Shown: positions 1-5,848, counted from the first letter of the stretch. The stretch is 5,848 nt of DNA from Elusimicrobiota bacterium (GCA_023700845.1 JAMPYD010000144.1:1-5848), one strand, 5' to 3'. Notes: a model not told the origin generated them from the sequence alone. Numbers and translations: made by a program.

Positions 1-545
1 CGGGCAAAAAAAGGGCTCGATTTACCGGGGAATTAGGGCTATCCTCGTACGACGCCGAGGTTCTGACGGGCGACAAGGTTCTCGCTCAATTCTTCGAGGA
101 AGCCGTCGCGCCGTATCCCAAAGGCGTCGCCAAAACCGTGGCCAATCTCCTGACGACCGAAGTGCTCGGACGCTTGAACGCCGAAGGCAAGAACGCGAGC
201 CAAGTCCCGTTCGTCCCCGCCCACCTGGGCCGGCTGGCGTCGATGGTCGTCGAGGGGGTCATTTCCAGCAAGGGCGCCAAGGAGATGTTCGCCGAGATGT
301 GGAAGACGGGCGGGGATCCGAAGGCGCTCCTTCAGTCCATGGGCATGGCTCAGGTGTCCGACGACAAGCAGGTCATGGAGTGGGTCCTGCAGGCGCTGGC
401 CGCCAATCCCAAGGCGGCCGCCGATTTGAAGGGGGGCAAGGACGCCGCGATCGGCTCGATCATCGGCGGCGTCATGAAGCTCTCCAAGGGCAAGGCGAAC
501 CCCGCCCTGGTCAACAAGCTCATCAAGGAGGCCGTCAAAGCATGA
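1..545 (+). CDS. gatB: GatB C-terminal part (Asp/Glu-tRNA amidotransferase subunit B), 5' partial
   Basis: This is the 3' end of the B subunit of the cytoplasmic GatCAB amidotransferase, which converts Glu-tRNA(Gln) and/or Asp-tRNA(Asn) to the correctly charged tRNA. The reading frame is open from base 3, so the gene begins upstream; 180 codons are visible, where the family is usually about 475 residues. The visible part starts at the end of the catalytic domain, with the family-typical YDAEVLT (residues 16-22 of the fragment). It then covers the helical linker and the YqeY-like tail domain that contacts tRNA. Seen near the end are 'GGVMKLSKGKANPALVNKL', matching the GatB hallmark 'G.vMk.tkGkanP..v..ll', and an upstream 'MGMAQVSDD' matching 'gl.qisd'. 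The TGA stop shares ATGA with the next start. The first 130 bases contain more A/T-ending codons than the rest of the window. Family assignment is from recognised motifs; which tRNA is used cannot be told. Confidence 0.95.
   Translation, partial: GKKRARFTGELGLSSYDAEVLTGDKVLAQFFEEAVAPYPKGVAKTVANLLTTEVLGRLNAEGKNASQVPFVPAHLGRLASMVVEGVISSKGAKEMFAEMWKTGGDPKALLQSMGMAQVSDDKQVMEWVLQALAANPKAAADLKGGKDAAIGSIIGGVMKLSKGKANPALVNKLIKEAVKA
525..531 (+). promoter_or_regulatory. Shine-Dalgarno site of the NHL/transglutaminase gene
   Basis: AAGGAGG lies 10 bases upstream of the ATG at 542, inside the last codons of gatB. It is near-perfect against the 16S 3' end, so the overlapping gene can recruit ribosomes itself as well as by coupling from gatB termination. 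It supports 542 as the start rather than any start further upstream in that frame. Confidence 0.75.
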
Positions 546-3500
546 ACCGCATCAAGCTTCTCGCTCTCGCGCTGCTGCTGGCCGTTCCCGCCCGCGCGTA
601 CGACACGATCCGCTTCCTGGAGCCCATCAAGGGCGACGAGATGGCGCGCCCCGTCGCCGCGGCCGCGGCGGCCGACCGCCTCTACGTGGTCGACGAGAAG
701 AAGAACTCCCTGTTCCTCTACGACAACGCCGGCAAGCTGATCAAGTCCGTCGGCCGCTCCGGCAATCAGCCGGGCGCCTTCAGCGCGCCGCGCGGCGTCG
801 CGGTCGGCCCGAGCGGGAAGGTCTACGTCGCCGACACCGGCAACCACCGCGTCGAGATCTTCGACCGCGACGGGAACTTCGTCTACGCATTCGGCGAGAA
901 GGGCTCCGAGGCGGGCAAGCTCAAGAGCCCGGAGTCGCTCTCCATCGGCGCGGACGGCCGCATCTACGTCTCGGACACCGGCAACAACCGCATCCAGGTC
1001 TTCACCGAGGAGGGCATCCTTCTCTTCTCGTTCGGCCGCTACGGCAAGGAGCAGGGCCAGCTCAACAACCCGACGCGCATCGCGGTGGACCCGTCCGACA
1101 ACGTCTACGTCCTCGACCGCGGCAACGAGCGCATGCAGAAGTTCGACTCCTCCGCGAAGTTCGTCAAGGAGTACGCGCTCCTCGGCAACGACTTCGCGGC
1201 GGACCAGTACGGCTTCCTGTACGTCGTCGACGGCAAGAACGGCAAGGTCATCGAGCAGTCCGGCGAGGGCTTCATCATGGGCCGGTTCGGCTCGCTCGGC
1301 TCCGGCGTCGGCCAGATGCGCAAGGCCGAGGGCATCGCGATCACGCCCGACGGCCTGCTGATCGTCCTCGACACCGGCAACAGCCGCATCCACCGCGTGG
1401 AGCTGGCCAACAAGCTGAAGGTCAAGCCTCTGCCGATGAGCCTGCGCACGAAGATGTCGGTCTCCGGCCCTTCCCGGACCTGGCCTTATTCCGCCTCCGT
1501 CCTCGCGCCGCACGGCGACGACCTGTACGCCTGGCTTCCCAAGGAGACGCAGTTCGTGCTCATCGACGCGAAGGGCAAGGAGAAGCAGCGCTTCGGCTCC
1601 TCGAAGGGCAAGGGCGGCGAGGTCACGCGCGGCGTCGGCGGCATGGCCGCGGCCAAGTCGGCGAAGGTCGAGGGCCTGTACGTGACCGACCTCCCGAACC
1701 ACCGCCTCCAGCAGTTCGGCCTCGACGGGAAGTGGAAGTCGAACGTCGGCGAGGCCCAGGGCTTCTTCGACAGCAAGCGCCGCGAGGGCCGCATGAAGAA
1801 CCCCAACGGCGTCGCGATCAACGGCGAGGGCGTCGTGTACGTGGCCGACACCGGCAACCAGCGCATCGACGCCTTCAGCCCGGAGGGCGTGTTCCTGTTC
1901 GGCTTCGGGCCCAAGGTCGGGCAGTACATGCTCCTCGAGCCCGTCGCGGTCGCCTGGGACAACGCCGGCTTCGTCTACTTCGTGGACAAGGGCCTCAAGC
2001 GCGTCTTCAAGTGCGAGCCGTCCGGCGCGTACATCAACTCCTGGGGCGAGGACGGCGACGGCCCCGGCGAGTTCAAGTCGCCCGTCTCGATCGCCTTCGA
2101 CGGGCAGAACTACCTCTATACGCTCGACTCCGCGCTGCGCCGCGTCAGCGTCCACACCAAGGACGGCAAATGGCTCGCGGACTTCTTTGCGGGCGGCAAG
2201 CAGGAGCGCGAGCTGCTCGAGCCGATCGCCGTCTCCGTCCAAGGCGACAAGCTCGTGATCGCCGACAAGGGCAAGAGCCGCCTCGTCAGCTACGACCTGC
2301 ACCCGATGCTCGCCCCGCCGGCCGCCCTCTCCTCCTCGACCAAGGACGGCAGCGTCGCGCTCGCCTGGGAGCCCGTCGCCGACCCGTGGACGGGCGGCTA
2401 CGTCGTCACCCGCTCGACCGGGGCGTCGGGCCCCTGGACGAAGGCGGGGGAGACCCGGACCGAGAAGTTCGAGGACTCCGAGGTCACGCCGTACGAGAAA
2501 TACTGGTACCGCGTCGCCACCAAGGCCAAGACCGAGGACGTGGGGCCCGCCGGCCGCCCGATCGACGTGTTCGTCTCCGGCTCCTTCAACCGCTCGCCCG
2601 TCGAGATCTCGACGATCACGCTCGGCGACATCTTCGCGGCGAACTACAAGTGGTACCTGCGCAACCCGATGGGGTCGGCCGTGCTCACCAACAACGTGAA
2701 CGTGGCCTTCCAGAACGTCAAGCTGACCTTCAAGCTCAAGGACTACATGGATTTCGGCTTCGACACCGAGATCAAGAAGCTCGACCCGAAGCAGACCGTG
2801 GAGATCCCGCTGATCGCGACGCTCAACAACAAGGTGCTCGACGTCAGCGAGGACACGCCCATTCAGGCGGAGTTCACGATGACGTACTTCGAGAGCGGCA
2901 AGCAGCAGACGGTGTCGATCACCAAGCCGCTGCGGCTGTACTCCCGCAACGCGATCACCTGGCAGGACCCCCAGCGCATCGCGAACTTCGTGACGCGCAA
3001 GGACCCGCCGGTGCGCGACTTCGTGCGCGGCGTCTCGACGCTCGAGTTCAAGAACCGCAAGGCGGCCGCGCTCAACGAGCCGGTGGTCAAGGCGATGCGC
3101 TTGTGGAACGCCCTGTCGGAGTTCGGCATCAAGTTCGTCGCGAACGCGGCGAACCCGTTCGAGACCGCCCACGACGACCCGAACTTCCCGGTGGACTACA
3201 CCCAGTTCCCGCGCGAGACCCTGCGCAGCAAGGCCGGACAGTGCTCCGACCTGACGTCGCTGTACGGGGCCATGCTCGAGGACAGCGAGGTCCGCGTGGC
3301 CATCCTCGACTATCCCGGCCACATGACGATGATGTTCGACACCGAGGCCGAGGACGCCGCCGAGGCGGGCATGCCCGCCGACCTGCTGGTCGAGCACGAG
3401 GGCACGATGTGGGTCCCGGTCGAGGTCACCTACATCGGCAAGCCGTTCATCGACGCGGTCTCGAAGGCCGCGTACGCGTACAAGACCGAGGCCGAGAAGG

Positions 3501-4045
3501 GCCGCGCGAAGGTGTACTCATTGCACCGGGCCTGGAGCGCGTACGAGCCGGTCACGATGCCGCCGACCGACTTCAGCCCGAAATTGCCGGAGCAGACCGC
3601 GCTCGAGCGGCGCTACGACGACCAGGTCAACGTCCTGGCCAAGGACCGCTACGAGTTCCTCAAGAAGGCGTACGAGGGCGACATCCGCGCCAACGGCAAG
3701 GACGTCGACGCCCAGCTCCAGCTCGGCATCATCGAGTACCAGTTCGGCAACCGCGAGGCGGCGCTCACCGAGTTCAACAAGGTGCTCGCGCTCGACCCCG
3801 CGAACGCGTCGGCGCTCAACAACCTCGGCAGCGTGGCCTTTCTCGAGGGCGACAACGTCGAGGCGGAGAGGCGCTTCACGCAGGCGGCCGACGCCGAGCC
3901 GAACAACCCGACGATCTGGCTCAACCTCGTGAAGACGTCGCTGCGCCTGAAGAAGACGGACAAGGCGAAGGCGATGGGCGAAAAGGCCGTGACGCTCGCC
4001 CCGGGCTACAAGCCGGCCGTCGACAGCCTTATCAAGGGAAGCTGA
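542..4045 (+). CDS. Exported multidomain protein: NHL beta-propellers, FN3-like, transglutaminase-like, TPR (1167 aa)
   Basis: Residues 1-19 form a Sec signal peptide (MNRI, hydrophobic core, PARA before YD), so the protein should act in the periplasm or at the surface. From about 33 to 588 there are twelve NHL-like blades. Their strand motif ('VYVADTGNHR' and variants) begins at residues 47, 94, 141, 188, 226, 273, 328, 379, 432, 478, 525 and 571. Residues ~590-680 resemble a fibronectin type III domain ('YWYRV'). Residues ~684-800 are beta-rich and unrecognised. Residues ~805-985 are transglutaminase/cysteine-protease-like, with Cys901 in GQCSD, His927 in PGHM, and Glu961 after Trp957 in WVPVEVT as the likely third residue. 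Residues ~1054-1160 hold about three TPRs ('ALTEFNKVLALDPANASALN'). The start follows AAGGAGG and overlaps the gatB stop (ATGA), so translational coupling is likely. Substrate and role are unknown: the C-H-E set suggests peptide-bond or acyl-transfer chemistry, and the propellers and TPRs suggest protein binding. Arg is almost always CGC, unlike the downstream ATPase gene. Confidence 0.93.
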   Translation: MNRIKLLALALLLAVPARAYDTIRFLEPIKGDEMARPVAAAAAADRLYVVDEKKNSLFLYDNAGKLIKSVGRSGNQPGAFSAPRGVAVGPSGKVYVADTGNHRVEIFDRDGNFVYAFGEKGSEAGKLKSPESLSIGADGRIYVSDTGNNRIQVFTEEGILLFSFGRYGKEQGQLNNPTRIAVDPSDNVYVLDRGNERMQKFDSSAKFVKEYALLGNDFAADQYGFLYVVDGKNGKVIEQSGEGFIMGRFGSLGSGVGQMRKAEGIAITPDGLLIVLDTGNSRIHRVELANKLKVKPLPMSLRTKMSVSGPSRTWPYSASVLAPHGDDLYAWLPKETQFVLIDAKGKEKQRFGSSKGKGGEVTRGVGGMAAAKSAKVEGLYVTDLPNHRLQQFGLDGKWKSNVGEAQGFFDSKRREGRMKNPNGVAINGEGVVYVADTGNQRIDAFSPEGVFLFGFGPKVGQYMLLEPVAVAWDNAGFVYFVDKGLKRVFKCEPSGAYINSWGEDGDGPGEFKSPVSIAFDGQNYLYTLDSALRRVSVHTKDGKWLADFFAGGKQERELLEPIAVSVQGDKLVIADKGKSRLVSYDLHPMLAPPAALSSSTKDGSVALAWEPVADPWTGGYVVTRSTGASGPWTKAGETRTEKFEDSEVTPYEKYWYRVATKAKTEDVGPAGRPIDVFVSGSFNRSPVEISTITLGDIFAANYKWYLRNPMGSAVLTNNVNVAFQNVKLTFKLKDYMDFGFDTEIKKLDPKQTVEIPLIATLNNKVLDVSEDTPIQAEFTMTYFESGKQQTVSITKPLRLYSRNAITWQDPQRIANFVTRKDPPVRDFVRGVSTLEFKNRKAAALNEPVVKAMRLWNALSEFGIKFVANAANPFETAHDDPNFPVDYTQFPRETLRSKAGQCSDLTSLYGAMLEDSEVRVAILDYPGHMTMMFDTEAEDAAEAGMPADLLVEHEGTMWVPVEVTYIGKPFIDAVSKAAYAYKTEAEKGRAKVYSLHRAWSAYEPVTMPPTDFSPKLPEQTALERRYDDQVNVLAKDRYEFLKKAYEGDIRANGKDVDAQLQLGIIEYQFGNREAALTEFNKVLALDPANASALNNLGSVAFLEGDNVEAERRFTQAADAEPNNPTIWLNLVKTSLRLKKTDKAKAMGEKAVTLAPGYKPAVDSLIKGS

Positions 4046-4048
4046 TCC

Positions 4049-4054
4049 AGGAGG
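4049..4054 (+). promoter_or_regulatory. Shine-Dalgarno site of the small exported protein
   Basis: AGGAGG sits 5 bases upstream of the ATG at 4060, within the 14-base gap after the previous stop codon. The close spacing and strong match fix the start and indicate efficient translation from the same mRNA as the upstream gene. Confidence 0.85.
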
Positions 4055-4059
4055 AACAC

Positions 4060-4527
4060 ATGAAGCTGACTCTCATCGCCGTTCTCGCCGCGATGCTCGC
4101 GATCCCCGCCCGCGCGGAGGACAAGCCCGCGGCGGCGCCCGCGAAGTCCGGCTGGTCGGACTTCTTGAAGAATCTCAAGAACGCGCTCGCCCAGTCCGCC
4201 GTCAGCGGGGAGCGCAAGAAGGCGCGTGGCGCGCAGGGCGTCGCCGCCGTCCGCGGCCGCGAGCAGGGCAAGCGGAACATCGCCGATCCGAACGAGCCCG
4301 GCCTGATGGGCGACGCGAAGAGCGCGAAGGTCAAGAAGGAGATGGCCTGGGACATGGAGCTCGAGGCCGCCGTCGATCAGCTCTCCGCGGGCAAGGCCGA
4401 GGAAGGGCTCAAGGCCCTGGAGAGCTTCAAGGCCGCGCACCCGAAGCACCGGACCGAGGACGTGGACAAGGCCATCGAGGGGGCCAAGGCCATGATCGCC
4501 GAGAAGGCCGCCGCGCCCGCCCAGTAA
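4060..4527 (+). CDS. Small exported Lys/Ala-rich protein with one TPR-like hairpin (155 aa)
   Basis: I do not recognise this family. Residues 1-19 form a Sec signal peptide (MKLT, hydrophobic core, PARA before ED). It has the same length and the same PARA end as the signal peptide of the upstream protein. There is no lipobox cysteine, and no cysteine at all. After an Ala/Pro/Lys linker, residues 32-45 ('WSDFLKNLKNALAQ') look like an amphipathic helix. A basic, Gly-rich stretch with VAAVRG at 61-66 follows. Residues 97-128 (helix, 'SAGKAEEGLKALESFKAAHP') match one TPR repeat: alternating small residues, G111, A119 and the closing HP. A final Ala/Lys-rich helix ends at AAAPAQ. A single TPR-like unit may cap or pair with another TPR protein, and the neighbouring gene ends in TPRs, but this is inference. 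The gene lies 14 bases after that gene and directly before a strong terminator, so it is the last gene of the unit. Confidence 0.88.
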   Translation: MKLTLIAVLAAMLAIPARAEDKPAAAPAKSGWSDFLKNLKNALAQSAVSGERKKARGAQGVAAVRGREQGKRNIADPNEPGLMGDAKSAKVKKEMAWDMELEAAVDQLSAGKAEEGLKALESFKAAHPKHRTEDVDKAIEGAKAMIAEKAAAPAQ

Positions 4528-4545
4528 GCTCCGACGGATCCCGCA

Positions 4546-4578
4546 GGGGCCCCCGCCGAAAGGCGGGGGCCCCTTTTT
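4546..4578 (+). terminator. Intrinsic (rho-independent) terminator
   Basis: A perfect 12-bp GC-only stem (GGGGCCCCCGCC at 4546-4557 pairing with 4562-4573) is closed by a GAAA tetraloop of the stable GNRA class and followed at once by TTTTT (4574-4578). It begins 18 bases after the TAA of the small exported protein gene. It therefore ends the transcript coming from gatB and the two exported-protein genes, and insulates the downstream ATPase gene. Confidence 0.95.
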
Positions 4579-4589
4579 CGTCCCGTCAC

Positions 4590-4617
4590 GCCGCCGCGAT
4601 AAAACGTTTGCGGCGGC
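4590..4617. repeat. 8-bp inverted repeat flanking an AT-rich core, intergenic
   Basis: GCCGCCGC (4590-4597) and GCGGCGGC (4610-4617) are perfect reverse complements separated by 12 bases. The spacer is AT-rich against a GC-rich background and contains the palindrome AAACGTTT (4602-4609). No T-run follows, so it is not a second terminator. It lies about 28 bases upstream of the possible -10 element and could be an operator or upstream element for the ATPase gene. It could also be a chance product of GC-rich sequence; function is not established. Confidence 0.45.
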
Positions 4618-4621
4618 TCTA

Positions 4622-4650
4622 TTCCGCGGCGGAGGGCCCGCGGCTATACT
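4622..4650 (+). promoter_or_regulatory. Possible sigma-70-type promoter of the receiver-ATPase gene
   Basis: TATACT at 4645-4650 is a good -10 match (5 of 6 to TATAAT) and stands out in GC-rich sequence. At 17-bp spacing the -35 position (4622-4627, TTCCGC) matches only the first two bases of TTGACA, so the promoter would be weak, activator-dependent or read by another sigma factor. Transcription would start near 4657, giving a leader of roughly 27 bases. A new promoter is expected here because a strong terminator lies just upstream. Confidence 0.4.
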
Positions 4651-4674
4651 GGGGCCTCGAAACCGGGACCCCGC

Positions 4675-4678
4675 AGGA
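4675..4678 (+). promoter_or_regulatory. Shine-Dalgarno site of the receiver-ATPase gene
   Basis: AGGA (in CAGGAAACAT) lies 5 bases before the ATG at 4684. In this frame an in-frame TAA occurs at 4600-4602 and no ATG, GTG or TTG lies between it and 4684, so this is the first possible usual start and the N-terminus is well defined. Confidence 0.7.
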
Positions 4679-4683
4679 AACAT

Positions 4684-5848
4684 ATGACCCCTCTCCCTCC
4701 GCCGCCGAGCGCCCGCGCGATACGCGCCGAATTCCTCCTCGCCGAGCTGGACTCCATGATCGCGGGCGGCGCCCCGCCCGACCTCGCGGGCGCCGGGGCG
4801 AAGCTCCCGAAGGTGCTCGTGGTCGACGGCGACCGGGATTGCCGCGGCGCCGTGTGCCGCCTGCTCGCGGAGAACGGCCACGAGGTCCTCGAGGCGCTCG
4901 ACGGCGCCGAGGGCCTGCGCCTGGCGCTCGCCGAGAGGCCCGACCTCGTGGTGGTCGATTTCGACCTGCCGCGGCTCAACGGCTACGAGCTCCTCCTGCG
5001 GCTGCGCGGCGATTTCGAGCTGAGGAAGGTGCCGGTCGTCATGGTCGCGGGAAAGGGCAGCCGGGGCCTCCTGAAGGAGCTTCCGCTGCACGTGTCCGCC
5101 TTCCTCGAAAAGCCCGTGTCCGCCTTTCGCCTGCTCGAGGCCGTCCACGGCCTGCTGGGCCGCGCGCCCGCCGGAGCGGCCGGCCGTCACGAGATCGTCC
5201 TGGACCCGAGGCCGGGGGCCGCGGCCCGTCCGTCGGGGGACTCCCTGGAGGGCCTGAGGGCGGCGGGGGACGTCCTCGCCGAGGGAGACGGGGCGGACGC
5301 GGAGGACGCGGAGCCCGGCCCGGAGATCCGGGCCCAGGAATCGCCGCTGATCGATTACGTCAACCGGATGCTGCTGAGCGCCGTCGATCTGGGCGCCAGC
5401 GACATCCACGTCGAGCCGCAGGAAAACGAGATCAACGTGCGCGTGCGCCTGAACGGCTCGCTCAACCCGCTGTGCTCCCTGCCCGCCTCGCTCGGCGCCC
5501 GGGTGGCCGCGCGCATCAAGATCCTCTCGAACCTGGTCATCACGGAGCGGCGCCGGCCCCAGGACGGCCAGTTCCGGATCGCGGGGCCGGGGCGGAAGAT
5601 CGAGTTCCGGGTCAGCTTCCTGCCCGGCATGCACGGCGAGAAGATCGTGATGCGCGTGCTGGGCAGCGGCCGGAAGACCGCCTTGTCGGAGATCGGCTTC
5701 AACCCGCGCGACCTGGACTGCGTCGAGAAGGCCGTGCAGTCCCAGAACGGCCTGATCCTGGTCACCGGGCCGACGGGCAGCGGCAAGACGACCACCCTTT
5801 ACTCGATGATCGCCATGCTCAATAAGCCGGACGTCAACATCATGACCG
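4684..5848 (+). CDS. GspE/PilB-family secretion/pilus ATPase with N-terminal receiver domain, 3' partial
   Basis: The frame is open to the window end (388 codons); the rest of the C-terminal ATPase domain is missing. Residues 43-159 form a CheY-like receiver. Asp92 in VVVDFDLP is the expected phospho-acceptor and Lys143 in FLEKP is conserved. The acidic pair is D48-G49, and the switch Thr/Ser position is Ala122. An acidic Ala/Gly/Pro/Asp/Glu linker (~160-219) follows. From ~220 the protein matches type II secretion/type IV pilus ATPases: GASDIHVEP (237-245), RRRPQDGQ (289-296), LPGMHGEKIVMRVL (313-326) and Walker A GPTGSGKTT (362-370, Lys368). The usual RxRxDG motif reads RVRLNG, with Asn257 for Asp. 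Such ATPases form cytoplasmic hexamers at the inner membrane that drive pilin or pseudopilin assembly. No MshEN/GSPII_E_N domain is seen. PilB-like versus GspE-like cannot be decided because the Walker B and zinc-binding region lie outside. Retraction ATPase PilT is less likely given the extended N-terminal region and these motifs. Confidence 0.92.
   Translation, partial: MTPLPPPPSARAIRAEFLLAELDSMIAGGAPPDLAGAGAKLPKVLVVDGDRDCRGAVCRLLAENGHEVLEALDGAEGLRLALAERPDLVVVDFDLPRLNGYELLLRLRGDFELRKVPVVMVAGKGSRGLLKELPLHVSAFLEKPVSAFRLLEAVHGLLGRAPAGAAGRHEIVLDPRPGAAARPSGDSLEGLRAAGDVLAEGDGADAEDAEPGPEIRAQESPLIDYVNRMLLSAVDLGASDIHVEPQENEINVRVRLNGSLNPLCSLPASLGARVAARIKILSNLVITERRRPQDGQFRIAGPGRKIEFRVSFLPGMHGEKIVMRVLGSGRKTALSEIGFNPRDLDCVEKAVQSQNGLILVTGPTGSGKTTTLYSMIAMLNKPDVNIMT

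Noticed and set aside
299..541. Upstream extension of the large gene to an ATG at 299
   Set aside because: The 81 extra residues are an out-of-frame reading of gatB, without a ribosome site or signal peptide. The ATG at 542 has both.
350..3397. A 1015-codon open frame on the minus strand opposite the NHL/transglutaminase gene
   Set aside because: Its translation is dominated by Arg, Val, Leu, Asp and Ala with no domain pattern, and it mirrors the strongly GC-ending codons of the + strand gene. It is a compositional shadow.
1732..4059. Long + strand frame upstream of and in frame with the small exported protein
   Set aside because: This part is an Arg/Gly/Pro-rich out-of-frame reading of the large gene. 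The real start is the ATG at 4060, with AGGAGG and a signal peptide directly after it.
4624..4643. Direct/inverted CCGCGG pair overlapping the possible promoter
   Set aside because: CCGCGG is itself palindromic and expected often at this base composition; no further symmetry extends from it.
4006..5634. A 542-codon minus-strand open frame spanning the terminator and ATPase region
   Set aside because: It runs through a strong intrinsic terminator and opposite two well-supported genes, and shows no recognisable domain; it is a GC-rich shadow.
4608..5825. A 405-codon + strand frame overlapping the ATPase gene
   Set aside because: It is almost entirely Arg/Gly/Pro/Ala, typical of a shifted frame in GC-rich DNA. 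The frame from 4684 carries clear receiver and Walker A motifs.
1..5848. CRISPR arrays, tRNA or rRNA genes, insertion sequences
   Set aside because: No regularly spaced repeats, cloverleaf sequences, rRNA motifs, transposase motifs or terminal inverted repeats were seen. The only internal repetition is the NHL blade pattern at protein level.

Overview
The window is GC-rich, gene-dense bacterial DNA. Four protein-coding genes all lie on the + strand, and two of them run off the window edges. Codon third positions are mostly G or C, coding density is high, two genes encode Sec signal peptides, and one encodes a type II secretion/type IV pilus assembly ATPase. Together these suggest a Gram-negative-type, high-GC bacterium. 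The presence of gatB implies use of the transamidation route to Gln-tRNA(Gln) and/or Asn-tRNA(Asn). The phylum cannot be fixed from this sequence. High-GC Elusimicrobiota or a deltaproteobacterial lineage are guesses only.

Layout: (1) 1-545 is the 3' end of gatB. (2) 542-4045 overlaps the gatB stop by four bases (ATGA) and encodes a 1167-residue exported protein. It contains about twelve NHL-type beta-propeller blades, a fibronectin-III-like domain, an uncharacterised beta-rich segment, a transglutaminase/protease-like domain with Cys-His-Glu residues, and C-terminal TPRs. (3) 4060-4527 follows after 14 bases with a strong Shine-Dalgarno site. It encodes a small exported lysine/alanine-rich protein with a single TPR-like hairpin. 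(4) A textbook intrinsic terminator at 4546-4578 closes this unit. (5) About 105 bases of intergenic DNA follow, with an inverted repeat and a possible -10 element. (6) A GspE/PilB-family ATPase starts at 4684 and leaves the window just after its Walker A motif. Its usual N-terminal MshEN/GSPII_E_N domain is replaced by a response-regulator receiver domain.

How the parts may work together: genes 2 and 3 have look-alike 19-residue signal peptides and adjacent positions, so they are probably expressed together and act in the same extracytoplasmic compartment. Their link to gatB is probably transcriptional or translational rather than functional. The ATPase is a separate transcription unit that would power a pilus or secretion machine. 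Its receiver domain lacks some switch residues, which raises the question of whether it is phospho-regulated or a structural adaptor. The most unusual items are the multi-domain propeller/transglutaminase/TPR protein and the receiver-ATPase fusion.
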